NCBI RefSeq assembly: GCF_008520305.1
Contig: NZ_ML703264.1
Span: 373,358 to 437,357, forward strand
Source: Mesorhizobium sp. SARCC-RB16n
GTDB lineage: Bacteria > Pseudomonadota > Alphaproteobacteria > Rhizobiales > Rhizobiaceae
DNA: 64,000 nt
Direction of reading: 5' to 3'
In this document: in pieces, positions 1 through 9,037 of the stretch
Layout of the letters: each line of letters begins with the position of its first letter
Numbering within the stretch: the stretch's first letter is position 1
Position numbers and translations under genes: made by a program
Notes under the pieces: model-generated
Seen by the model: the letters and a program-made list of their open reading frames with translations, nothing else
The model's database searches: none
What the model was told of the DNA's origin: nothing

Positions 1-1502
1 CCGCTTCGATCGCCGGCTTCGGACTGGTACAGCAGCAGTTCTTCCCACCTTCCGACCGGCCGGAGCTGATCGTCGATTGGAACCTGCCACAGAACTCCTC
101 GATTGCCGAAACGCGCGACCAGATGGAGCGCTTCGAACAGCGGGCGCTGGTCGGCAATCCCGACATCGACCACTTTTCCTCCTATATCGGTCAGGGTGCC
201 GTGCGCTTCGTGCTGACCTATGACGTGCAGCCGGCCAATCCCTATTTCGGCCAGACCGTGATCGTCACCAAGAGCATCGAGGCGCGCAACCGGGTGAAGC
301 CGGCGCTGGAGAAGCTGCTACGCGCGGAGTTTGTCGGCACCGACGCCTTCGTCAAGCCGCTTGAGCTTGGACCCCCAGTCGGGCGCCCGGTGCAGTACCG
401 CGTCGGCGGTCCCGACATCCAGACGGTGCGAGAACTGGCGCAGCAGTTCGCCGGCGTGGTCTCGGCCAATTCGAAACTTGCAGCGCCGACCTTCGACTGG
501 AACGAACCGCAGCGGGTGCTGAGGGTCGACGTGCTGCAGGACAAGGCGCGGCAGCTCGGCATCACCTCCTCCGACATCGCCAGCGCGCTGAACAGCACGG
601 TCGGCGGCGCCACCATCACCCAGGTGCGCGATGCCACCTATCTGATCGATGTCGTGGCCCGCTCACGGGAAGCCGAGCGTGGCTCGATCGAGACGTTGCA
701 GAACATGCAACTGCCGACCAGCACCGGCGAGGCCATTCCGCTCGCGGCGGTGGCAAATTTCCACTACGACCTGGAGCAGCCGACGGTTTGGCGGCGCGAC
801 CGCATCCCGACCATCACCGTGCGCGCGGGCCTGGTCGGCGACGTGCTGCCGGCAACCGTCGTCAACGAGTTGAAACCGTCGGTCGACGCCTTCATCACCA
901 AGCTGCCGCCTGGCTATTCAGTCGCGACCGCCGGCTCCGTCGAGGAAAGCGCCAAGAGCCAGGGGCCAATCGCGGCCGTGGTGCCACTGATGCTGTTCGT
1001 CATGGCGACCATCCTGATGGTGCAGTTGCAGAGCTTCCAGCGCCTGTTCCTGGTGGTGGCGGTGGCGCCGCTGGGCCTGATCGGCGTGGTGGCGGCCCTG
1101 GTGCCGAGCGGCGCGCCGCTCGGCTTCGTCGCCATCCTCGGCGTGCTGGCGCTGATCGGCATCCTGATCCGCAACTCTGTCATTCTGATCGTGCAGATCG
1201 AGGATCTCGTCGCCGAGGGCAAGCATCGCTGGGCGGCCGTCATCGAAGCGACAGAGCACCGCATGCGGCCGATCGCGCTGACGGCCGCCGCCGCCAGCCT
1301 GGCGCTCATCCCGATCGCGCGCGAAGTGTTCTGGGGTCCGATGGCCTACGCCATGATGGGCGGCATCATCGCGGGCACCGCGATCACACTGCTGTTCCTG
1401 CCGTCGCTTTATGTGACGTGGTTCCGGATCAAGGAGCCGAAAGACGCAGGGGAAGGCGATGCGCAACAGGGAGAGATCCTGCCGGAAAGCGGAGCTGCCT
1501 GA
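1..1502 (+). CDS. RND efflux transporter, inner-membrane permease (5' truncated by window)
   Basis: This is the C-terminal ~499 residues of an AcrB/MexB-type proton-driven efflux permease. The reading frame is open from base 3 with no start, so the gene begins outside the window. The first residues (FGLVQQQFFPPSDRPEL) match the stretch that follows the first transmembrane helix in these pumps. A periplasmic porter/docking region follows, then a cluster of hydrophobic helices from about base 960 containing the conserved RNSVILIVQIEDL and EHRMRPIALTA segments. The short hydrophilic tail ends at the stop. The membrane-fusion partner would be expected upstream, outside the window. The gene converges on the ABC operon with only 15 bp between stops. 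The exported substrate cannot be told from sequence. Confidence 0.93.
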   Translation, partial: ASIAGFGLVQQQFFPPSDRPELIVDWNLPQNSSIAETRDQMERFEQRALVGNPDIDHFSSYIGQGAVRFVLTYDVQPANPYFGQTVIVTKSIEARNRVKPALEKLLRAEFVGTDAFVKPLELGPPVGRPVQYRVGGPDIQTVRELAQQFAGVVSANSKLAAPTFDWNEPQRVLRVDVLQDKARQLGITSSDIASALNSTVGGATITQVRDATYLIDVVARSREAERGSIETLQNMQLPTSTGEAIPLAAVANFHYDLEQPTVWRRDRIPTITVRAGLVGDVLPATVVNELKPSVDAFITKLPPGYSVATAGSVEESAKSQGPIAAVVPLMLFVMATILMVQLQSFQRLFLVVAVAPLGLIGVVAALVPSGAPLGFVAILGVLALIGILIRNSVILIVQIEDLVAEGKHRWAAVIEATEHRMRPIALTAAAASLALIPIAREVFWGPMAYAMMGGIIAGTAITLLFLPSLYVTWFRIKEPKDAGEGDAQQGEILPESGAA

Positions 1503-1517
1503 CGCGGCGTCGGACAG

Positions 1518-2285
1518 CTATCGTGAAATTTGCTCGGGAGCGGTTCTCACAAACCCTTCGCTGGCCCTGAGCAAATTGCGTGTATAATCCTTCGTCACGC
1601 GGCGCTCGACGAGGTCATTTGCAATCAGATTCTCCACCGCCTCGCCGCCCTGCATCACCATCAGCCGCTCGCACATATGGGTGATGATGGCGAGATCGTG
1701 GCTGACCATCAGGAAGGTCAGCTTGCGCCGGCGGCGGATTTCCTCCAGCAGGTTGAGCACTTCCGCCTGCACCGAGGCATCAAGGGCCGAGGTCGGCTCG
1801 TCGAGCAGCAGGATCGAGGGTTCGAGAATGAGTGCACGCGCGATCGCCACGCGTTGGCGCTGGCCGCCCGAGAGCTGGTGTGCGTAGCGGAAGCGGAAGC
1901 CGTTGCCGAGACCGACCTCGTCTAGTGCGCGTTCGATGCGCTTTTCGCCATCGGCAAAGCCGTGGATGGCAAGCGGCTCCTGCAGCAGGCGGTCGACGGT
2001 CTGGCGCGGGTGCAGCGAACCATACGGGTCCTGGAAGACCATCTGCACTTCGCGGTAAAAGGCCTTGTCGCGGCGCGCGCCGAGCGTCTTGCCGTTGACG
2101 GTGATGTTGCCCGAGGCGACCGGCGCGAGGCCGGCGATGGCCCGCAGCAATGTCGATTTGCCGGAGCCGGATTCGCCGACAAGGCCGAAGGATTCACCCG
2201 GCTGCACGTCGAGGCTGACGCCCTTCAGCGCGCGGAAGCGGTCGAAGATCACCTCCAGCCTGTCGACGGCAATCGCTGATGTCAT
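1518..2285 (-). CDS. Oligopeptide/dipeptide ABC transporter ATP-binding protein (DppF/OppF type)
   Basis: Second ATPase of a peptide-type importer, 255 residues. Walker A is [14 protein letters not shown], the signature is [15 protein letters not shown], Walker B is [12 protein letters not shown], and the switch histidine lies in VSHDLAI. The ATG at 2285 overlaps the TGA of the upstream ATPase gene (ATGA), which supports this start over the GTG nine bases upstream. It is the last gene of a five-gene minus-strand operon (binding protein, two permeases, two ATPases). It lacks the long C-terminal Cys-rich oligopeptide domain seen in some family members. The transported ligand is unknown. Confidence 0.93.
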   Translation of the reverse strand: MTSAIAVDRLEVIFDRFRALKGVSLDVQPGESFGLVGESGSGKSTLLRAIAGLAPVASGNITVNGKTLGARRDKAFYREVQMVFQDPYGSLHPRQTVDRLLQEPLAIHGFADGEKRIERALDEVGLGNGFRFRYAHQLSGGQRQRVAIARALILEPSILLLDEPTSALDASVQAEVLNLLEEIRRRRKLTFLMVSHDLAIITHMCERLMVMQGGEAVENLIANDLVERRVTKDYTRNLLRASEGFVRTAPEQISR

Positions 2286-3127
2286 GCCGCCCACTCCGGC
2301 TTGCGGTCGAGCACCGGCAGCGGATGACGGTCGGCGCCGATCTTTGGCATGCAGTTGAGCAGCCCGCGCGTGTAGGGATGCTGGGCCTGGCTGAGCTCCG
2401 AGGCCTTGAGCTGCTCGACCACCTTGCCGGCATACATGACGATGACGCGGTCGCAGAAAGAGGAAACCAGGCGCAGATCGTGCGAGATGAAGATCAGCCC
2501 CATGCCGCGCTCGCTGACCAGCCGGTCGAGGATACCGAGCACGTCGAGTTGCACCGTGACGTCGAGCGCCGAGGTCGGCTCGTCGGCGATCATCATTTCC
2601 GGCCCGGCGATCAGCATCATGGCGATCATGGCGCGCTGGCCCATGCCGCCCGACACTTCGTGCGGATGCAGGTCGAAGACGCGTTTGGGATCGCGGATCT
2701 GCACCGCCTCCAGCATGGCCAGCGCGCGATCGCGCGCCTCGGCCTTGCCGACCTTCTCATGGGTGCGCAGCGTCTCGACGATCTGGCGGCCAATGCTCAT
2801 CACCGGGTCGAGCGAATATTTCGGATCCTGCAGGATCATGGCGATGCGGTTGCCCCGCAACGCCCGGCGTTGGCGTGGCGAGACGCCGAGCAGGTCGATG
2901 CCGTCGAAGATCAATTTGTTGGCCGATATCCGCGCCTGCGGCGGTGTCAGGCCCATGATGGCGCGGCCCGTCTGCGACTTGCCCGAGCCGGACTCGCCGA
3001 CGATGCCGAGGCGTTCGCGGCCAAGCGAAAAGGAAACGCCGCGCACCGCCTCGACCAGACCGGTGCGGGTCGGAAAGGTGACGCGCAGATCATCTACCTC
3101 AAGGAGTGTCACCGTCTGGCCGCTCAT
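2282..3127 (-). CDS. Oligopeptide/dipeptide ABC transporter ATP-binding protein (DppD/OppD type)
   Basis: First ATPase of the importer, 281 residues. It shows Walker [15 protein letters not shown], a signature in the form VSGGMGQRAMIAMML (GM in place of the usual GQ or MR, as often seen in OppD-like proteins), Walker [15 protein letters not shown] and the ISHDLRLV switch region. The C-terminal part with AQHPYTRGLL is the typical oligopeptide-transporter extension. The ATG overlaps the stop of the upstream permease by four bases, and its own stop overlaps the next ATPase the same way, so translation is probably coupled through the operon. Confidence 0.93.
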   Translation of the reverse strand: MSGQTVTLLEVDDLRVTFPTRTGLVEAVRGVSFSLGRERLGIVGESGSGKSQTGRAIMGLTPPQARISANKLIFDGIDLLGVSPRQRRALRGNRIAMILQDPKYSLDPVMSIGRQIVETLRTHEKVGKAEARDRALAMLEAVQIRDPKRVFDLHPHEVSGGMGQRAMIAMMLIAGPEMMIADEPTSALDVTVQLDVLGILDRLVSERGMGLIFISHDLRLVSSFCDRVIVMYAGKVVEQLKASELSQAQHPYTRGLLNCMPKIGADRHPLPVLDRKPEWAA

Positions 3128-4044
3128 TGGTCACCGCTGCGGGGATCGAGTGCGTCGCGCAGGCCGTCGCCGAGCAGGTTGAACCCAAGGCTGACGATGA
3201 GGATGGCGAAGCCAGGCGCGCCGGCCACCCACCATTGGTCGAGGATGAAGCGGCGGCCCGAAGCGATCATGGTGCCCCATTCCGGCAGCGGCGGCTGCGC
3301 GCCAAGGCCGAGGAAGCCGAGGCCCGCGGCCGTCAGGATGATGCCGGCCATGTCGAGCGTCACGCGGACGATCAGCGAGGAGATGCACAACGGCATGATG
3401 TGGCGCAGCACGATGCGGAAAGGCGAGGCGCCCATCAATTGCACTGCCTTGATGTAGTCCGAGTTGCGCACTGTGAGCGTCTCGGCCCGAGCGATGCGCG
3501 CATAGGGCGGCCAGGAGGTGATGGCGATCGCCAGCACGGCGTTCTCGATGCCGGGGCCAAGGGCGGCGACGAAGGCCAGTGCCAGCACCAGCTTGGGGAA
3601 GGCAAGGAAGATGTCGGTGATGCGCATCAAGATGGCATCGGTCCAACCGCCGGCATAGCCGGCGACGGTACCGACCAGCAGGCCGATGGGTGCGGCGATG
3701 ATTGCGACCAGGACAACGACATAAAGCGTCCAGCGGGAGCCGTAGAGAATGCGCGAATAGATGTCGCGGCCAAGGTCGTCGGTGCCGAACCAGTGCTGCG
3801 CACTCGGCGCCAGCAGCCGCGCGTTCTTCAGGTCGCCGAAGGTCGGCGAATATGGCGCCAGCACACCGGCAAGGGCGGCGACGGCCAACAGGGCGATGAT
3901 GATCAGCAGCCCGACAAAGGCCAGACGATTGGCGGAAAAGCGCCGCCAAGCGACATAGGCGCGGCCGAGCCTTGCCTGCATGCGCGATGCCGGCCGCTCG
4001 CTGAGCAGCCAGTCGCGACGGCTTTGGGTCGCCTCGGCGCTCAT
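3124..4044 (-). CDS. Oligopeptide/dipeptide ABC transporter permease (DppC/OppC type)
   Basis: Inner-membrane permease, 306 residues. A cytoplasmic N-terminus is followed by a first helix (LAFVGLLIIIALLAVAALAGV). The typical DppC loop HWFGTDDLGRDIYSRILYGSR and the BPD-type EAA region near RAETLTVRNSDYIKAVQLMGAS follow, and the end is GFNLLGDGLRDALDPR, which is characteristic of the family. It overlaps both neighbours by four bases (ATGA). With the DppB-type partner it forms the transmembrane channel. Confidence 0.94.
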   Translation of the reverse strand: MSAEATQSRRDWLLSERPASRMQARLGRAYVAWRRFSANRLAFVGLLIIIALLAVAALAGVLAPYSPTFGDLKNARLLAPSAQHWFGTDDLGRDIYSRILYGSRWTLYVVVLVAIIAAPIGLLVGTVAGYAGGWTDAILMRITDIFLAFPKLVLALAFVAALGPGIENAVLAIAITSWPPYARIARAETLTVRNSDYIKAVQLMGASPFRIVLRHIMPLCISSLIVRVTLDMAGIILTAAGLGFLGLGAQPPLPEWGTMIASGRRFILDQWWVAGAPGFAILIVSLGFNLLGDGLRDALDPRSGDQ

Positions 4045-5102
4045 GCGGATTTCGTCCTCGGATCGAGCAGCCGGTAAAGCAAGTCGGACAGAAGGTTGAT
4101 GGCTATGAACACCGAGCCGATGACGATGGTGCCGCCGAGTACGGCGTTCATGTCGGCGTTCTGCAGCGAATTGGTGATGTAGAGGCCAATGCCGGGCCAG
4201 GAGAAGACGGTCTCGGTCAGCACCGAGCCCTCGAGCAGCCCGGCATAGGACAACGCGATCACTGTCACCATCGGCACGGCGGCATTGCGCAGCGCGTGGC
4301 CCCAGATGATGCGGGTTTCCGACAGGCCCTTGGCGCGCGCCGCGACGACATATTCCTGGGCGAGCTCATTGAGCATGAACGAGCGCGTCATGCGGCTGAT
4401 GTAGGCGAGCGAGAAATAGCCGAGCAACGAGGCCGGCAAGATGATGTGCCGGAAGGCATCGTAGAAGACGTCCCACTGTCCCTGCATCGCGGAGTCGAGC
4501 AGATAGAAACCGGTGATCGGCGTGAAGGTGTATTCGTAGACGACGTCAAGCCGTGCAGGGAAGGCCACCCATTGCAGCTTGGCATAGAACAGGACGAGCC
4601 CAAGCAGACCGAGCCAGAAGATCGGGACGGAATAACCGATCAGGCCGATGACGCGCACGATCTGGTCGATGAGGCTGCCCCGCTTCACCGCGGCCAGCAC
4701 GCCAAGCGGTACGCCAAACAGCGCGCCGATCAGTGTCCCCAGTGTCGCCAGTTCCGTCGTTGCCGGAAGCGCGCGGCGGATGTCGGTCATGACCGGATTG
4801 GTGGTCAGCACCGAGGTGCCGAAATCGCCGTTCAGGGCGTTTTTCACATAGATGTAGAACTGCTCGATCAGCGGCAGGTCGAGGCCCATCTCGCGGCGCG
4901 TGCGCTCGACGACATTGAGAGGTGCCCGGTCGCCGAGCACCGCCAGCACCGGGTCGATCGGGATGACCCGGCCAATGAAGAAAGTGACCGCGAGCAGACC
5001 AAGATAGGTCGTTACCGCGATGACCAGAAAGCGGCCGAGCGATGATGCAAGGGCGATGGCGCGGGCGCTGCCGCGCCCGCTCTCGTTTTCAATCGCGCTC
5101 AT
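4041..5102 (-). CDS. Oligopeptide/dipeptide ABC transporter permease (DppB/OppB type)
   Basis: Inner-membrane permease, 353 residues. The first helix (FLVIAVTTYLGLLAVTFFIGRVIPIDP) and the DppB-type sequence RTRREMGLDLPLIEQFYIYVKNALNGDFGTS identify the family. The EAA loop contains [24 protein letters not shown]. It ends at LLSDLLYRLLDPRTK, the usual DppB terminus. It lies 18 bp downstream of the binding-protein gene and overlaps the DppC-type gene. Confidence 0.94.
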   Translation of the reverse strand: MSAIENESGRGSARAIALASSLGRFLVIAVTTYLGLLAVTFFIGRVIPIDPVLAVLGDRAPLNVVERTRREMGLDLPLIEQFYIYVKNALNGDFGTSVLTTNPVMTDIRRALPATTELATLGTLIGALFGVPLGVLAAVKRGSLIDQIVRVIGLIGYSVPIFWLGLLGLVLFYAKLQWVAFPARLDVVYEYTFTPITGFYLLDSAMQGQWDVFYDAFRHIILPASLLGYFSLAYISRMTRSFMLNELAQEYVVAARAKGLSETRIIWGHALRNAAVPMVTVIALSYAGLLEGSVLTETVFSWPGIGLYITNSLQNADMNAVLGGTIVIGSVFIAINLLSDLLYRLLDPRTKSA

Positions 5103-5120
5103 GCGGCGCGTCCGTCGGCG

Positions 5121-6764
5121 TTACTCTTTCGAGACCGGCCCGACGAAGTTGGTGTCGAAGCTCGGACCGAGCGCAAAGCTCTTGAGGTTCTTGCGCAGCC
5201 CGGCTACTTCCAATTGCTGATGGATGATGACGAAGGGGCTGGTGTCGAGGACCTTCTGCTGCAGATCCTTGTACATATCAGCGCGCTTGCCCGCGTCCTT
5301 CTCCAGGAGTGCTGCTTCCGTTTCCTTGGTCAGGTCCGGAATGTCCCAGGAATTGCGCCAGGCGAGTGTATGCGACTTGCCGGCATCCGAATTGTCAGGG
5401 TTCGAGGCAAAGGTCTGGGCGTTGGAGTTCGGATCGAAATAGTCCTGGCCCCAATTGCCGATATAGATGTCGTGGTTGCGGGCGCGGTATTTGGTCAGCG
5501 TCTGCTTGCCGTCGCCCGGAATGATCTCCAGCTTGATGCCGGCCTGGCCGAGCGTCTGCTGGATCGATTCCGCCATCCCGGTGGTCGGCTGGCCGGTGCG
5601 TACGTCCATGGTGACGCTGAAGCCATCCGGCAGGCCGGCCTTGGCCAGCAATTCCTTGGCCTTGGCGACATCAAGCTTGAAGGGATTGTCATCCACGGCG
5701 CCGAGGTCGCCCTTGGGCAGGAAGGACTGGTGGATTTCGCCGATGCCCTTGAGGATGGTCGAGCTCAGCGCATCGTAATCGACAAGGTATTTGAAGGCCT
5801 GGCGGACCTCGGGCTTGGCGAGGTTCGGGTTCTTCTGGTTGAGGCTGATATAGTAGACCGTGCCTTTCGGCGCGCTGGTGGTGGTGAGCTTGTCGTTCTT
5901 GGCGATGGCGTCGAGATCATTCGGCTCGAGATTGCGGGCAACGTCGATGTCGCCGGCTTCGAGTGCCAGGCGCTGCGCCGAGCTCTCCTTCATGTTGCGG
6001 TAGATGACGCGGGCGAGCTTGGCCTTTTCACCGTGATAATTGTCGTTGCGCTCCATGACGACGGCTTCGTTGGCACGCCACTCACGCAGCTTGTAGGCGC
6101 CGGAACCGGCATAGCCGGTCTTCAGCCAGGCGTTGCCGAAGTCATTGTCCCATTTGTAGTCGGCGGTGGGCGCTGCCTTGACGACGTGCTCCTTGACCAG
6201 CTTGCCGTCGACGACCGAGGCGACCGTCGCCGACAGGCAGTTCAGGACGAAACTTGGCGCGTAGGCCTTGTCGACAGTGAACTGGAAGGTGGTGTCGTCG
6301 ACCGCCTTGGCCTTTTCGGTGACGTTGTCGCCGCTGATGCCGAACTGGTCGATGATGAAGGCGGGGCTCTTGTCCAGCTTGACGGCGCGCTCGAACGAGT
6401 AGGCAACATCGGCCGCTGTGATCGGGTTCCCGGAGGCGAATTTCAGGCCCGGCTTGAGCTTGAACGTATAGGTCAGGCCGTCGTCGGAGACGGTCCAGCT
6501 TTCGGCGAGATCGGGCTTGACCTTGGAGGTGTCGCTGAGATCGAGGCGGACAAGAAGGTCATAGGTGTTGCCGGTGACTTCGGCGGTCGACAGCTCGAAC
6601 GCCTCGCCCGGATCCATCGAGATGATGTCGTCGATGGCAAAGCCTTCGACAAGTGTGTCGGCGGGGGTGACCGCGCCAGCCGGAGCTCCGGCCAGAAGCA
6701 GTGCCGACATGGCTGCGCCCGCAAGCAGGATGCGGGATCGTAGAGCAAACTTTTCCATCATCAT
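5121..6764 (-). CDS. ABC transporter substrate-binding protein, peptide/nickel family (SBP_bac_5)
   Basis: Periplasmic ligand-binding protein of about 547 residues and first gene of the operon. The frame is open 51 codons further upstream, but the ATG triplet at 6758-6764 has an AGGGAA ribosome site just before it, and only this start gives a proper Sec signal peptide (charged MMMEKFALRSR, then a hydrophobic stretch ending near GAPAGAVTPADT). The mature protein has family 5 features: the AESWTVSDDGLTYTFKLKPGLKFASG segment, the DVAYSFERA segment and an RQAFKYLVDYDAL segment. Ligand unknown; peptides, opines and sugars are all bound by this family. The roughly 260 bp upstream (6765-7028) hold no gene and must contain the operon promoter. 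Confidence 0.93.
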   Translation of the reverse strand: MMMEKFALRSRILLAGAAMSALLLAGAPAGAVTPADTLVEGFAIDDIISMDPGEAFELSTAEVTGNTYDLLVRLDLSDTSKVKPDLAESWTVSDDGLTYTFKLKPGLKFASGNPITAADVAYSFERAVKLDKSPAFIIDQFGISGDNVTEKAKAVDDTTFQFTVDKAYAPSFVLNCLSATVASVVDGKLVKEHVVKAAPTADYKWDNDFGNAWLKTGYAGSGAYKLREWRANEAVVMERNDNYHGEKAKLARVIYRNMKESSAQRLALEAGDIDVARNLEPNDLDAIAKNDKLTTTSAPKGTVYYISLNQKNPNLAKPEVRQAFKYLVDYDALSSTILKGIGEIHQSFLPKGDLGAVDDNPFKLDVAKAKELLAKAGLPDGFSVTMDVRTGQPTTGMAESIQQTLGQAGIKLEIIPGDGKQTLTKYRARNHDIYIGNWGQDYFDPNSNAQTFASNPDNSDAGKSHTLAWRNSWDIPDLTKETEAALLEKDAGKRADMYKDLQQKVLDTSPFVIIHQQLEVAGLRKNLKSFALGPSFDTNFVGPVSKE

Positions 6765-7028
6765 GATGATTGTTCCCTGTTTTGTTGACCTGAGTTCCCG
6801 GCTCAGGATTGTGGTGTTCTTTTCGGGGCCGGCAACGGCCCTCGACCACTTACCGTCGTGGTTTTTGTCCAATTGGTCAACAGCATATCCGGCGGCCTTG
6901 TGGCGGGCAACGAGCATTTATGCGACGGCCCGGTGAACCAGCGCGATAAACCAGAATGGCGGGCTGAGTGCCAAGGCGCGCGCACGCCAATCAAGGCTTG
7001 CGAACAGGGAGAATCCCCCCGTTCTGAA

Positions 7029-8315
7029 TTATTTCAGCGCGGTGACCAGGCCGGCGTCGGGAAAGCAGGTTGCGGGCTGGCCATTCTTGGTCTGCCACGT
7101 GCCGATCGAGCGGCGCGTCTTGAAGCCGGGCAGGCCGTCGGCGCTGCCGACATCATACCCCTTGGCTTCCAGAGCCCGTTGCAGGGCGGCGATGTCGGAG
7201 CGGTGAAGATCGCCGACCGGGCCCCAGCTACCGGAAAAATTCTGATCGCCGTTGGCGATTCGGTCGGCGCCATGGCCAATGAACAGCGCGTAGAGGTCGC
7301 TGGTGTTGTATTCTTTCAGCACGTAGAAATTGGGGGTGGCGATAAAGGCCGGGCCGCTGCGGCCGGCCGGCATCAGCAGGAAACCTTCCGCCTTCAGCTC
7401 GCTGACCGGGAACGCTTTGCCGCCGACGCGCTTAATGCCCATGGCGGCCCATTGCGAAATCTTCTTTCCCTGGTCCGGGCCCTCCAACGAACAGGAGACG
7501 CTCTCGGGCACGGTCACCTCGAAACCCCAGCCGCGTCCCCTCACCCAGCCATAATGGACAAGGTAATTGGCGATCGAGGCCAGCACGTCAGGGGTCGAAT
7601 TCCAGATGTCGGCGCGGCCGTCGCCGTCGAAATCGACGGCATGCTTGAGAAAAGAGGTCGGCATGAATTGCGGCTGGCCGAGCGCACCAGCCCAGGACGA
7701 TTTCATCGCGCCGACCGGGGCCAGCCCGCGCTCGACGATCTCCAGCGCCGCCAGCAGCTCGATGCGGAAGAAATCCTTTTTCGTCGACATGAACGCCTTG
7801 GTGCCCAGCACCTCGAAGGCGTCGTAGGGCATCTTCGCCGCGCCGAAGCCGGTCTCGCGACCCCAGATCGCCAGGAGTATTTCGCCCGGCACGCCATAGC
7901 GCTTCTCGATCGCGGCAAGCGTGCGGGCATTGGCGGCTTCGCGGGTGCGTCCGCCCGATGTCACCGCACGAACCGTCTTCTCGGCAAAATAGGTGCCGGG
8001 CGAGCCGAACTCGGCCTGGTGCTGCTTCTGCGGCGTCTTCGGCTTCTCGCCCGGCACGACAAGGTCGGGGAGATTGACATTGGGCTTGATGCCTTTGAAC
8101 GCGGCGTCGAACGTGTTTTTGGAAATGCCTTTCGCCTTGGCGTCGGGCCAGAGATCGGTTTGGAGCCAGGCGCGGAACTGATCGTCGATCTTGGCGGCGG
8201 ATGCGGGGATGGTGAGGAAGACGGCGAGGAGTGTGGCCAGAAAGAATGCACAGCTAAATTTGCGAACGTCGCGCTCTGTGGCGCGCACCACCAGCTTCGA
8301 TGGAGGCGTAGTCAT
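7029..8315 (-). CDS. Lytic murein transglycosylase, MltB-type, with C-terminal peptidoglycan-binding domain
   Basis: Cleaves the glycan strands of peptidoglycan in the periplasm to give 1,6-anhydro products. The ATG at 8315 follows a GGAGG site by nine bases and gives a 428-residue product; an upstream TTG and ATG are less well placed. An N-terminal signal sequence (FSCAFFLATLLAVFLTIPASAA) is followed by the slt/MltB domain with the catalytic Glu in AIWGRETGFGA and the substrate-groove sequence WAGALGQPQFMPTSF. The last ~60 residues (SDIAALQRALEAKGYDVGSA) form a PG_binding_1 repeat. The gene starts 26 bp after recR and is probably co-transcribed with it. Confidence 0.93.
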   Translation of the reverse strand: MTTPPSKLVVRATERDVRKFSCAFFLATLLAVFLTIPASAAKIDDQFRAWLQTDLWPDAKAKGISKNTFDAAFKGIKPNVNLPDLVVPGEKPKTPQKQHQAEFGSPGTYFAEKTVRAVTSGGRTREAANARTLAAIEKRYGVPGEILLAIWGRETGFGAAKMPYDAFEVLGTKAFMSTKKDFFRIELLAALEIVERGLAPVGAMKSSWAGALGQPQFMPTSFLKHAVDFDGDGRADIWNSTPDVLASIANYLVHYGWVRGRGWGFEVTVPESVSCSLEGPDQGKKISQWAAMGIKRVGGKAFPVSELKAEGFLLMPAGRSGPAFIATPNFYVLKEYNTSDLYALFIGHGADRIANGDQNFSGSWGPVGDLHRSDIAALQRALEAKGYDVGSADGLPGFKTRRSIGTWQTKNGQPATCFPDAGLVTALK

Positions 8316-8341
8316 CGTGCGCATCCTCCCCGCCAACCTTG

Positions 8342-8947
8342 TCAAAACACCGTCCGCGAGCGCAGCGCGGCGGCCAGCGTGCCTTCGTCGAGATAGTCGA
8401 GTTCGCCGCCGACCGGCACACCGTGCGCCAGCCGCGTTATCTTGACCTCGAAGCCGGAGAGCTGATCGGTGAGATAGTGCGCCGTGGTCTGCCCCTCGAC
8501 CGTCGCGTTGACGGCGAGAATGACTTCCTTCACCTCTCCGCCGGCGATACGGTCGATCAGCGAGCGGATGTTGAGCTGATCGGGGCCGATGCCGTCGAGT
8601 GGCGACAGCGTGCCGCCGAGCACGTGGTAGCGTACATTCATCGCTGCTGCCCGCTCCAGCGCCCAGAGATCCGAGACGTCCTCGACGATGATCAGGGTGG
8701 CGGCATCGCGGCGTGGGTCCGTGCAGATCATGCAGGGGTCCGAGGTGTCGACATTGCCGCAGGTCGAGCAGATGCGCACCTTGTCGGCGGCTTCGCCCAT
8801 GGCGGCGGCGAGCGGCGACAGCAATTGTTCCTTCTTCTTGATCAGGTGCAATGCCGCGCGCCTGGCCGAACGGGGGCCAAGCCCCGGCACCTTGGCCAGG
8901 AGCTGGATCAGGCGTTCGATCTCGGGACCGGCGATTCGCTTGGACAT
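8342..8947 (-). CDS. recR: Recombination mediator protein RecR
   Basis: RecR, 201 residues, acts with RecF/RecO to load RecA at gapped DNA. The N-terminal helix-hairpin-helix ([21 protein letters not shown]) is followed by a four-cysteine zinc motif (CSTC..., CMIC) around residues 60-77. The TOPRIM domain has [14 protein letters not shown], and the [15 protein letters not shown] segment is diagnostic. Length is normal for the family. In many bacteria recR directly follows ybaB; here a hypothetical gene and a cell-wall hydrolase gene lie between them on the same strand. Confidence 0.97.
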   Translation of the reverse strand: MSKRIAGPEIERLIQLLAKVPGLGPRSARRAALHLIKKKEQLLSPLAAAMGEAADKVRICSTCGNVDTSDPCMICTDPRRDAATLIIVEDVSDLWALERAAAMNVRYHVLGGTLSPLDGIGPDQLNIRSLIDRIAGGEVKEVILAVNATVEGQTTAHYLTDQLSGFEVKITRLAHGVPVGGELDYLDEGTLAAALRSRTVF

Positions 8948-9037
8948 CGCCCTGATCTAGGATTTTTCAGCGCGCTTTGAAACATCCCGCATCCGCGCAT
9001 AGCCCGCCATCCTGCCATTGCGGGTTTGCGACACGCA

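Noticed and set aside
5214-6743. A 509-codon plus-strand frame opposite the binding-protein gene
   Set aside because: Same reasoning: the minus strand encodes a convincing SBP_bac_5 protein with signal peptide and operon context.
6765-6917. A 51-codon N-terminal extension of the first binding protein
   Set aside because: It would bury the signal peptide inside the protein, and the ATG at 6764 has a good ribosome site.
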